From an uncultured Porphyromonadaceae bacterium (GTDB lineage: Bacteria > Bacteroidota > Bacteroidia > Bacteroidales > Muribaculaceae): a DNA stretch of 64,000 nt. Positions 58,801-64,000 of the stretch are shown one piece after another; the stretch's first letter is position 1, and each line of letters starts with the position of its first letter. A program made the position numbers and the translations under genes. The notes beneath the pieces are model-generated. The model did no database searches. It saw nothing but the letters and a program-made list of their open reading frames with translations, and was not told the origin of the DNA. The stretch covers positions 32,325 to 96,324 of the forward strand of contig UQLO01000005.1 in NCBI GenBank assembly GCA_900541865.1. The letters are read 5' to 3'.

Positions 58801-58936
58801 CGGCGGTCTGACCTTCTCGACAATACTGACGCTGCTCTTCGTGCCCGTACTCTACTGCGTCTTCGCCGGCCGCGACATCAAGAAAGAGCGCCGCAAACTC
58901 CGCAAGCTCGCACAGCGCAAACGTTTAACCGCCTAA
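55808..58936 (+). CDS. RND family efflux transporter permease (AcrB/MexB-like)
   Basis: A 1042-residue proton-driven inner-membrane pump. Twelve membrane segments are arranged in two halves, with large periplasmic loops after segments 1 and 7. Features include the N-terminal VKRPIMTTLCFVAVVILGIF, the proton-relay region GMVVDDAIVVLENV (segment 4) with the two Asp, and the C-terminal IGIVVKNGIVLIDYISLNRERG. It belongs to the hydrophobe/amphiphile efflux (HAE) type rather than metal efflux, judged by the DD pair. Substrate unknown. Gene order TolC-adaptor-RND-PG0541 is that of P. gingivalis PG0538-PG0541. Confidence 0.95.
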   Translation: MSLYGSAVKRPIMTTLCFVAVVILGIFSLQKLPIDLYPDIETNTLMVMTTYSGASAQDIEQNVTRPLENVLNSVSNLKHIESKSRENISVITLEFEYGEDIDVLTNDVRDKLDMVSSSMPDDAETPIIFKFSTDMIPIIMLSVKATESMPGLYKILDENIANPLARVSGVGSVSVSGAPKREIHIYVDPNRLEAYNMTVEQIASIVGAENRNIPGGAFDIGSDTYSLRVQGEFTSSDQMADIVVGNAGGRTIYLRDIARIDDSLEERTQQTYNNGEKGAMIIIQKQSGANSVEISNKVLEMLPSLQRRLPSDVQLDVLVDTSDNIRNTIASLVETVLYALLFVVIVVFFFLGRWRATLIITITIPISLIASFIYLYATGNTLNIVSLSALSISIGMVVDDAIVVLENVTTHIERGSDPKQAAVHGTNEVAVSVVASTLTLIAVFFPLTLVTGMTGVLFRQLGWMVTIMMIISTVCALSLTPMLCSQLLRRVNHHGKLYNLLFTPVNRGLDAFDRGYGRLLGWVVSHKMITFVVCIATFVGSIFLMRGVGTEFFPTADDGRLRVNLELPIGARVEITNEVTQRLVREWQEKYPEIQAISYTSGTASSDNTFASLSDNGPHIVDMNIRLSDPGDRERTVTEIANLMRRDLRNYPEYKKAQVMVGGMGGSMGGQATIDYEIYGYDFNETDSVARMLQTALREIPGTADVMISRSDYQPEYQVDFDREKLALYGLNLSTAANYLRNRINGSLASRFREDGEEYDIKVMYAPEHRTSLEDIENILIYNSAGTAVRVRDVGTVVERFTPPTIERKDRERIVTVSTTVQDVPMSQIVEASQAKIAQMDIPQGVNIELSGSYEDQQDSFSDLLTLAVLIIILVYIVMAAQFESYTYPGIIMTSLLFAFSGVFIILWLTGHTLNVMSMIGAIMLIGIVVKNGIVLIDYISLNRERGMGVRRAVINGGESRLRPVVMTTLTTILGMVPMAVGTGQGAEMWRPMGTAVIGGLTFSTILTLLFVPVLYCVFAGRDIKKERRKLRKLAQRKRLTA

Positions 58937-58948
58937 GAACCTCCGATA

Positions 58949-59242
58949 GTGAAAAGCATATTCATAGCCTTCGACCAGGCTCATTATGAGAGAATAGTAG
59001 AAATGCTCGAACGCGCCAACTGCCGCGGATTCACGGCCTGGGAGCAGGTGACCGGCCGCGGCAGCCGCGACGGCGAGCCACACTATGGCAGCCACGCATG
59101 GCCCTCAATGGCCGGCGCCATCATAACTATGGTGGAGGACCACCGCGTCAAGCCCGTTCTCGACGCTCTGCGCGCCTTCAACGACGAGCGGCCGCGCCTC
59201 GGTCTGCGCGCCTTCGTCTGGGACGTTGAAAACGGCGTCTGA
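58949..59242 (+). CDS. PG0541-family transporter-associated protein
   Basis: A 97-residue protein. The GTG start at 58949 gives VKSIFIAFDQAHYERIVEML; no ATG is better placed. It resembles the PG0541-type proteins found after RND permease genes in Bacteroidetes, with a ferredoxin-like/PII-like alpha-beta fold: a first strand MKSIFIAF, helix, the central Gly-rich loop TGRGSRDGEPHYGSHAWPSM, and a final strand. A nucleotide or metabolite sensor for the pump is a reasonable but unproven role. It lies 12 bases after the permease gene and ends the operon. Confidence 0.85.
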   Translation: MKSIFIAFDQAHYERIVEMLERANCRGFTAWEQVTGRGSRDGEPHYGSHAWPSMAGAIITMVEDHRVKPVLDALRAFNDERPRLGLRAFVWDVENGV

Positions 59243-59253
59243 GACCACCGCAT

Positions 59254-59301
59254 ACAAAGCAAACGGCCCAATCCCCACCGGGGTTGGGCCGCTTGCTTTG
59301 T
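59254..59301. terminator. Bidirectional hairpin terminator
   Basis: ACAAAGCAAACGGCCCAATCCCC and GGGGTTGGGCCGCTTGCTTTGT pair over about 20 bases with a short loop. It separates the convergent PG0541-like (+) and M18 aminopeptidase (-) genes. A T-run at 59314-59320 follows on the plus strand. Confidence 0.9.
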
Positions 59302-59318
59302 GCGGTAAAAATGTTTTT

Positions 59319-60596
59319 TTACAGAGTGAAGAACTGCCGGAAAGCGGCTATGGTGTTGAGATGGTCGGTGGTGGAGGCCGTTTCCCGCACACTGTGCATG
59401 GCCCAGACGGGAGCGCCCATGTCGACGCCCCGGAGTGCCATTTGGCCGGTGAGTATGTTTCCCAGCGTGGAGCCGCCGGCGCTGTCGCTGTGGTTTACGA
59501 AGTACTGCACCGGCACCCCGGCCATGCGGCATATTTCGGCGAATACTGCGGCGGAGTCGGCGTCGGTCATATACTTGCAGTTGGCGTTGATTTTTATGCA
59601 GGGACCACCGCCGAGCACGGGATGGTTTGTCGGGTCGTACTTTTCGGGATAGTTAGGGTGGAAGCCGTGTGCATTGTCGGCCGATACGAGGAAAGATGCG
59701 GCCACAGCGCGCTCGAAGCTTTCGGCGTCGCCGCCGGTGCAGAGGTTTACGCGCCGCAGAATGGCCTCCAGCACGGGCGAGCCGGCGCCCTGCTTGGTGC
59801 CGGAGCCGGTTTCCTCGTTGTCGAAGATAGCCATTACGCGGGTGGCGCGGGTCGGCTTGTCGGCCGTTTCGGTTATGGCGCACAGGGCGGCATGGACCAT
59901 GCTGAGGTCGTCGATTCGGCCGGCGCTGATAAATTCGTCGTTAAGACCAAAGGTGCATGCCGGAGTGGTGTCGTAGAGGCTCAGGTCGTAGTCGAGCACT
60001 TCGTCGGGCTCAACACCGAGTTTTTCGGCCACCAGGCGTCGGATCAGGCCTTTGGATTCGTGGCAGTCGAGCGCCATCACGGGCAGCATGTCCTTCTGTC
60101 GGCTGAGCTTGTTGCCGTCGTTTACGGCGCGATTGAAATGGATTGCCAAGTGGGGTATGGTCAGCAGCGGTCGGTCGAAGCGCACCGTGACGCGCCGGGG
60201 ATTGAGCGGGTCGTGTGAGCGGAGCACAACGCGTCCGGCCATGCTGAGCGGCCGGTCGAACCAGGTATAGAGGATCGGGCCGCCGTAGACCTCGGTGTTG
60301 AGGCGCAGGATGCCTTCCGGGCCCGTCATCTCGCAGTTGGGCTTGATGCGGAAGCCGGGAGAGTCGCTGTGGGCGGCGATGATGTGGAAGCCCTCCTCCG
60401 GGGCGCCTGTGCCGACAACGAAGGCGAACACCGCCGAATCGTTGACCACCACATAGCGGCGGTCGCCGGGCGCCAGCGTCCACTTGGCGCGGGTGCTGAG
60501 TTCTTCGAAGCCTGCGCGCTGAAGTTCTTCCACTACGGCCTGCGCGGCCAGGAAGTTGACGGGAGAGTCGTTGAGAAATTTTATCAGTCGTTCCAT
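59319..60596 (-). CDS. M18 family aminopeptidase
   Basis: A 425-residue cytosolic metallo-aminopeptidase (aspartyl aminopeptidase family). Start MERLIKFLNDSPVNFLAAQA at 60596 was preferred over a frame 15 codons longer that runs into the previous gene. Zinc-binding motifs are IIAAHSDSPGFRIKP (His, Asp), IFDNEETGSGTKQGAGS (Asp, Glu-Glu) and the C-terminal GAPVWAMHSVRET (His). It overlaps the upstream DUF5063 gene by 13 bases. Length is typical. Confidence 0.93.
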   Translation of the reverse strand: MERLIKFLNDSPVNFLAAQAVVEELQRAGFEELSTRAKWTLAPGDRRYVVVNDSAVFAFVVGTGAPEEGFHIIAAHSDSPGFRIKPNCEMTGPEGILRLNTEVYGGPILYTWFDRPLSMAGRVVLRSHDPLNPRRVTVRFDRPLLTIPHLAIHFNRAVNDGNKLSRQKDMLPVMALDCHESKGLIRRLVAEKLGVEPDEVLDYDLSLYDTTPACTFGLNDEFISAGRIDDLSMVHAALCAITETADKPTRATRVMAIFDNEETGSGTKQGAGSPVLEAILRRVNLCTGGDAESFERAVAASFLVSADNAHGFHPNYPEKYDPTNHPVLGGGPCIKINANCKYMTDADSAAVFAEICRMAGVPVQYFVNHSDSAGGSTLGNILTGQMALRGVDMGAPVWAMHSVRETASTTDHLNTIAAFRQFFTL

Positions 60597-61126
60597 TGTG
60601 CTTTGCGGTAGATGAAATTTGCGGCCCGCAGGGCATCGCATATATTTTCGCTCAGGTAGGAGTCGAAGCGGAACTTCAGCTCGGCCATCACCTCGGGCCA
60701 GAGTTGCGGGGGCGCCTGGCGCACGGTGTCGGCCATGTCGTACATCTGCTGGTAGATGTCGGCGATTTTTTCGGCCAGGGAAACAGCCACGGGGGTGTCG
60801 GAGTAGCGCATTTCCTCGGCGGGAGTGTCCAGATAGACGTCGTACTCGCCGAAGAGGGCGCTCATGTCGGCGCGGGCGGCCTCGTAGGCCTCTTCGGTCA
60901 TGGTGGAGTAGATGGCGTCGGTTTCGGCACCCTCAAGTTCTGTGCCTTCGACGGGCTCGCGGAGGTCGGCTATGGTTATGTAGATGCGAGGCAGATAGCG
61001 CAGCATGGCGCGGCAGAAGTCGCGGGGTTCCTGCTGCGCGCAGGAGGCCACAGCGGCGCAGAATTCGGCGCCAAGGCCGGCCAGGGCCACTGCCTGAGAG
61101 TCGGAATAGGCGTTTGGAGTTGACAT
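60584..61126 (-). CDS. DUF5063 family protein
   Basis: A 180-residue, acidic, all-helical cytosolic protein with no signal. Its opening SDSQAVALAGLGAEFCAAV, the middle FCRAMLRYLPRIYITIADL and the ending LRAANFIYRKAQWND fit the DUF5063 family seen in Bacteroidetes, a family of unknown function. It lies between nadD (1-base overlap with the next start) and the M18 peptidase gene (13-base overlap), so translation is coupled. Confidence 0.8.
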   Translation of the reverse strand: MSTPNAYSDSQAVALAGLGAEFCAAVASCAQQEPRDFCRAMLRYLPRIYITIADLREPVEGTELEGAETDAIYSTMTEEAYEAARADMSALFGEYDVYLDTPAEEMRYSDTPVAVSLAEKIADIYQQMYDMADTVRQAPPQLWPEVMAELKFRFDSYLSENICDALRAANFIYRKAQWND

Positions 61127-61701
61127 CAGAGAGATTGGTAAAGTTTGTTGTCCACAATGTATTTATACACGCCCGGCGGCAGGAAAAAGTTCATGTTGCG
61201 ACCGCGGGCGATGGCTTTGCGGATGAAGGTGCTGCTCACGTCGACCATGGGGGCGTCGACAACCTCGAGCCCGGCAATGTGTTCGCGCTCAACGGGATAT
61301 CCCGGGCGGCGGTAGACGATCACGCCGAACTCGTCGAGGATGCGCTGCGGCTCGCGCCACTTGTCGAAGATACGCCAGTTGTCGCTGCCGATAATTAGTT
61401 TGAACTCCATGTCGGGGTAGCGTTCGCGCAGCAGCTCCAAGGTGTTGATGGTGTAGCTGGGGCGCGGCATGGTGAGCTCGATGTCGCAGATGTCGATGTC
61501 GGGCGCGCCCTTTGCCGCCAGCGAGAGCATGTTGAGGCGCTTCATGTCGGGCAGCAGGTCGCCCGGGTCCTTCAGCGGATTGCGGGGCGAGAGCGTCAGC
61601 CACACTCGGTCGACATATCCCCACTGGGTGAGGAACGACGCCAGCATCATGTGGCCGGAGTGCACGGGGTTGAAGCTGCCTCCGAGAATACCGACTTTCA
61701 T
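61126..61701 (-). CDS. nadD: Nicotinate-nucleotide adenylyltransferase
   Basis: A 191-residue cytosolic enzyme that adenylylates nicotinate mononucleotide in NAD synthesis. The nucleotidyltransferase signature is GGSFNPVHSGHMMLA (residues 7-21). A second conserved site is KLIIGSDNW, and the C-terminal ISSTxxR-type motif appears as VDVSSTFIRKA. Length is normal. It overlaps the gmk stop by 4 bases. Confidence 0.96.
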   Translation of the reverse strand: MKVGILGGSFNPVHSGHMMLASFLTQWGYVDRVWLTLSPRNPLKDPGDLLPDMKRLNMLSLAAKGAPDIDICDIELTMPRPSYTINTLELLRERYPDMEFKLIIGSDNWRIFDKWREPQRILDEFGVIVYRRPGYPVEREHIAGLEVVDAPMVDVSSTFIRKAIARGRNMNFFLPPGVYKYIVDNKLYQSL

Positions 61702-62285
61702 ACGGGGGCGCCGCTGAGAGTTAGAAAGCCGTCGATGAGGTTGCGTGTCTGGCGGATTGCCGTGACCAGGTCGTCGTTGACCACTTGCCGGTCGAAAGCG
61801 GAGGCTTTCGATATTTCGTACTCGGCGCGGTCGATGCGTTCGTCGATGTTGGCGGCCGACTCGGTGCCGCGGCTTTCGAGGCGGCGGCGCAGCTCGGCTA
61901 TGCTGGGCGGGGCTATGAAGACGATGAGCGCTTCCGGGCCGTAGAGGTCCTTTACGCGCAGGGCGCCATTGACGTCCAGGTCGAGGATGATGTTGTGTCC
62001 CTGGCCTGTGATGCGGTCTATTTCGGAGCGCAGAGTGCCATATAGGCGTCCGGGGTACACTTCTTCGTACTCCACGAATTCATCTTCCGAGATAGCGTCG
62101 CGGAACTCGTCCTCGCTCATGAAGTAGTAGTTCACGCCATGCTCTTCGCCTTGACGCGGCGGACGCGTGGTGGCCGAGACGGCGAAGCCGAGGTTGAGGT
62201 CGCCCTGGTCGACCAGTGCGTTGATTATTGTGGACTTGCCGCAGCCCGATGGCGCCGCAAGCACGATGATTTTACCTTTGTCCAA
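61698..62285 (-). CDS. gmk: Guanylate kinase
   Basis: A 195-residue enzyme converting GMP to GDP. The P-loop APSGCGKSTI lies at residues 11-20. GMP-binding residues are in SATTRPPRQGEEHGVNYYFMS and EVYPGRLYGT, and the lid region is in RRRLESRGTESAANIDERI. Length matches the family. The first gene of the gmk-nadD-DUF5063-M18 set; no clear promoter box was found in the 70-base gap upstream. Confidence 0.97.
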   Translation of the reverse strand: MDKGKIIVLAAPSGCGKSTIINALVDQGDLNLGFAVSATTRPPRQGEEHGVNYYFMSEDEFRDAISEDEFVEYEEVYPGRLYGTLRSEIDRITGQGHNIILDLDVNGALRVKDLYGPEALIVFIAPPSIAELRRRLESRGTESAANIDERIDRAEYEISKASAFDRQVVNDDLVTAIRQTRNLIDGFLTLSGAPV

Positions 62286-62320
62286 GTTGGTTGGGGGTTA
62301 AATATTATTGTAAAAACGGG

Positions 62321-62345
62321 GCGCTGCGCGTTGTTTGCGCAGCGC
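62321..62345 (-). terminator. Hairpin terminator after the DUF4301 gene
   Basis: GCGCTGCGC and GCGCAGCGC (perfect 9-base arms, 7-base loop) are followed on the minus strand by CCCCGTTTTTAC. It lies 10 bases after the DUF4301 stop and before gmk. Confidence 0.85.
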
Positions 62346-62355
62346 TCCGGTATTA

Positions 62356-63912
62356 TTAAGCCTGATGGGCGTCGCGCAGCAGGTCGTTGACGGTTTTGGC
62401 GGGGGTGAAGGTGAGGGCGGGGACCTCGACGAACACCGTGTTCCAGTTGCTCATTGCGCCGTTCCAGAGGCCGGGGAGCTCGAGGGCGCGCAGCTCGCGG
62501 CCGTTGAGGCTCTTGGAGGATATGAAGCCGGTTTCGGGGTCGACGTAGTCGGGCAGATGGTAAGCCGTTCCGTCGGGGCGCTTTATGCAGCAAGCCAGGT
62601 CGACGGGATTGAAATATCCGGCCTGAGCCATCATCTGCTTGTTTTCTTCCTTGGTGAGGTCGATTTGCGACGACTCCAGAATCTGAGGAGCCACGGTCCG
62701 GCCGTCGGAGGAGTATGCGTTGTAGGGGCCTCCGCCGGGTTCGCCTTCGTTGCGCACCATACCGCACACGCGGGTGGGGCGGTCGAGCAGGGCAAGCAGG
62801 GCGTGGGCGCGTGCGGTGTCATCGGCAGCTTCGTCGACGTCGGCGCTGCGGGTGGTCAGAATGTGTGCCACGAAGTCCGCAGCGTTCTTGCAGGCTTTGG
62901 CGAGATCTTCGCGGTCGCCTTTGGCGAGGGCGGCGGTGAGGGCTTCGGAGAGCTTCACGGCGTTGTCGCGCACCAGCAGAAGCATGCCGCCAAGGATGTG
63001 CTTGTAGGGCACTGATTCTGCTCGCTGCGACTCTTTGGCGATGTTGTCGATGTTCTTCACGAATACGACCGTTGCGTCGATGTCGTTGAGGTTCTCGATC
63101 AGTGCGCCGTGGCCGCCGGGCCGGAACACGAGCTCGCCCTTTTCGTTGCGGAAGGGCTCGTTGGCGGCAGTTGCCGCTACGGTGTCGGTGCTGGGCTTCT
63201 GCTGCGACATGCTCACCTCGAACTTCACACCAAGACGCTTCTCAAGGTCGGGGAGCACCTCGGCGAGCTTGTCCTGGAAGAGCGTCTCGTGGGCTGCACT
63301 GACGGTGAAATGTACCTTGACGGGGCCGTTGCCGCGGGCCATTTCGGCGGCTTCGGTGAGCTGCTCCTCAAGAGCTGTGCGGGCGGGCAGGTCGCCGTAG
63401 CGGTGGAATTTGAGCAGCGCCTTGGGCAGATTGCCGTAGTTGAGACCTTCGGGGTTTACTATGGCAGCCACCACGTCCTTATGCCGTCCGGCAGCCAAAA
63501 GAGCCTTGGCGTCGGCGCCATGGAGCTTGAGGAGGGCCTTGTCGAGATCGGCGGCGAAGGCGGCGCGGTCGATGGAGCGCAGCAGACGGTCGACGTCGGA
63601 GTCGGGCTGGGGGAGGGCATCCTCGGAGTTTACGAATTCAAAAAGCTGTTTGAACATGCGGGAGGCCGCGCCGGATGCCGGCACAAACTTCACCACATCG
63701 CCGCCGTCGGCCAGGAATTTGTCCCAGCGGGTCGTGCAGGCCAGGCGCAACTCGTCGTCCATGGCGGTAATGCCGGCGCCGAGCTGAGCGGCGGAGTCTA
63801 TTTTGAGATAGGGGAAGCCGGTGCGGAAACGCTCCAGCTGACCGTTGAGTTTTTCTTCACTGATGCCTTTTGCGGCCAGGAGCGCTTTGTCGGCTTCGGA
63901 AATTTTGGTCAT
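62356..63912 (-). CDS. DUF4301 family protein
   Basis: A 518-residue protein without signal peptide or membrane segment. The N-terminal region has VKFVPASGAASRMFKQLFEFV, and further blocks are FHRYGDLPARTALEEQL, VHFTVSAAHE, NEKGELVFRPGGHGALIENLNDID and RVCGMVRNEGEPGGGP. These fit the DUF4301 family of Bacteroidetes. The 'PASGAASRM' and 'RPGGHGALIENLN' motifs look like a nucleotidyltransferase-type sugar-phosphate fold, so a metabolic NTP-transferase role is possible but unproven. It is monocistronic, with a -7 box and a terminator. Confidence 0.85.
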   Translation of the reverse strand: MTKISEADKALLAAKGISEEKLNGQLERFRTGFPYLKIDSAAQLGAGITAMDDELRLACTTRWDKFLADGGDVVKFVPASGAASRMFKQLFEFVNSEDALPQPDSDVDRLLRSIDRAAFAADLDKALLKLHGADAKALLAAGRHKDVVAAIVNPEGLNYGNLPKALLKFHRYGDLPARTALEEQLTEAAEMARGNGPVKVHFTVSAAHETLFQDKLAEVLPDLEKRLGVKFEVSMSQQKPSTDTVAATAANEPFRNEKGELVFRPGGHGALIENLNDIDATVVFVKNIDNIAKESQRAESVPYKHILGGMLLLVRDNAVKLSEALTAALAKGDREDLAKACKNAADFVAHILTTRSADVDEAADDTARAHALLALLDRPTRVCGMVRNEGEPGGGPYNAYSSDGRTVAPQILESSQIDLTKEENKQMMAQAGYFNPVDLACCIKRPDGTAYHLPDYVDPETGFISSKSLNGRELRALELPGLWNGAMSNWNTVFVEVPALTFTPAKTVNDLLRDAHQA

Positions 63913-63949
63913 TTGGTATTGTCAGTAGGGTTAGAGAATGATTTGGCGA

Positions 63950-63957
63950 CAAAGTTA
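63950..63957 (-). promoter_or_regulatory. -7 box of the DUF4301 gene
   Basis: On the minus strand TAACTTTG (63957-63950) fits TAnnTTTG, with a leader of about 30 bases. The -33 element is uncertain in the A-rich sequence that follows to the window edge; no gene is seen in 63913-64000. Confidence 0.55.
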
Positions 63958-64000
63958 ACAAAAAAAGTCAAAAAAGCGCCTCCAACCGGCAAAAAAACTC

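Overview
The window reads as chromosome of a fairly GC-rich member of the Bacteroidales, probably Muribaculaceae-like or close to the Porphyromonas/Parabacteroides side. The placement rests on gene content: a DPP5 orthologue with the same layout as Porphyromonas gingivalis DPP5, an RprX/RprY two-component pair, a PorD-type (DUF4835) protein, an HmuY/HmuR heme locus, a PG0541-type RND accessory protein, and secreted proteins with short type IX-like C-terminal domains. Several intergenic regions also carry Bacteroidetes-type promoters (TAnnTTTG at -7, TTG about 20 bases upstream). The genus is not determined. No tRNA, rRNA, CRISPR array, insertion sequence or prophage was seen.

Region 1 (1-20.5 kb, all minus strand) is the unusual part. 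A tightly packed gene set runs from 20496 down to 2664 and perhaps on into dpp5. It begins with an SrfB-family actin/Hsp70-like ATPase and an SrfC-family GTPase. These are followed by a membrane-anchored subtilisin-like protease, a four-segment membrane protein, a second P-loop GTPase with a helical-repeat N-terminus, three envelope proteins of unknown family (one with a possible SrfA-like N-terminal module and Ig-like repeats), a DUF1294 protein, and three tandem paralogues that are membrane-anchored YfaP/DUF2135-like domains. I read it as a Bacteroidetes, protease-armed relative of the enterobacterial srfABC locus: a nucleotide-driven machine at the inner membrane with periplasmic arms. Its function is unknown.

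Region 2 (20.6-27.2 kb, minus) is a housekeeping operon: dnaN, a DnaQ-like exonuclease, coaBC, DUF4835/porD, recN and rlmB, with 4-base start/stop overlaps at two junctions. A divergent DEAD-box helicase follows (27.5-29.1 kb). It converges, across a strong hairpin terminator, on rprX-rprY (29.2-31.5 kb).

Region 3 (31.7-39.7 kb, minus) holds an nDsbD-like secreted protein, DsbD, mazG, topB and a small FeoB-associated Cys-rich protein in one probable operon, plus a pullulanase and a mini secreted C-terminal-domain protein. Region 4 (39.8-44.5 kb, plus) has a large secreted protein behind a poly-G promoter region, and an Omp85-like outer-membrane protein overlapping a phosphoethanolamine transferase.

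Region 5 (44.4-50.6 kb, minus) is a heme-uptake operon: a short secreted protein, a calycin-like protein, HmuY, a TonB-dependent receptor, a multi-pass protein and a PepSY protein. Region 6 (50.7-53.1 kb, minus) is rsfS-ftsH. Region 7 (53.4-59.2 kb, plus) is a TolC-adaptor-RND-PG0541 efflux operon. Region 8 (59.3-64 kb, minus) is gmk-nadD-DUF5063-M18 aminopeptidase, preceded by a DUF4301 gene. Many long open frames antisense to these genes are codon-bias shadows and are left out.
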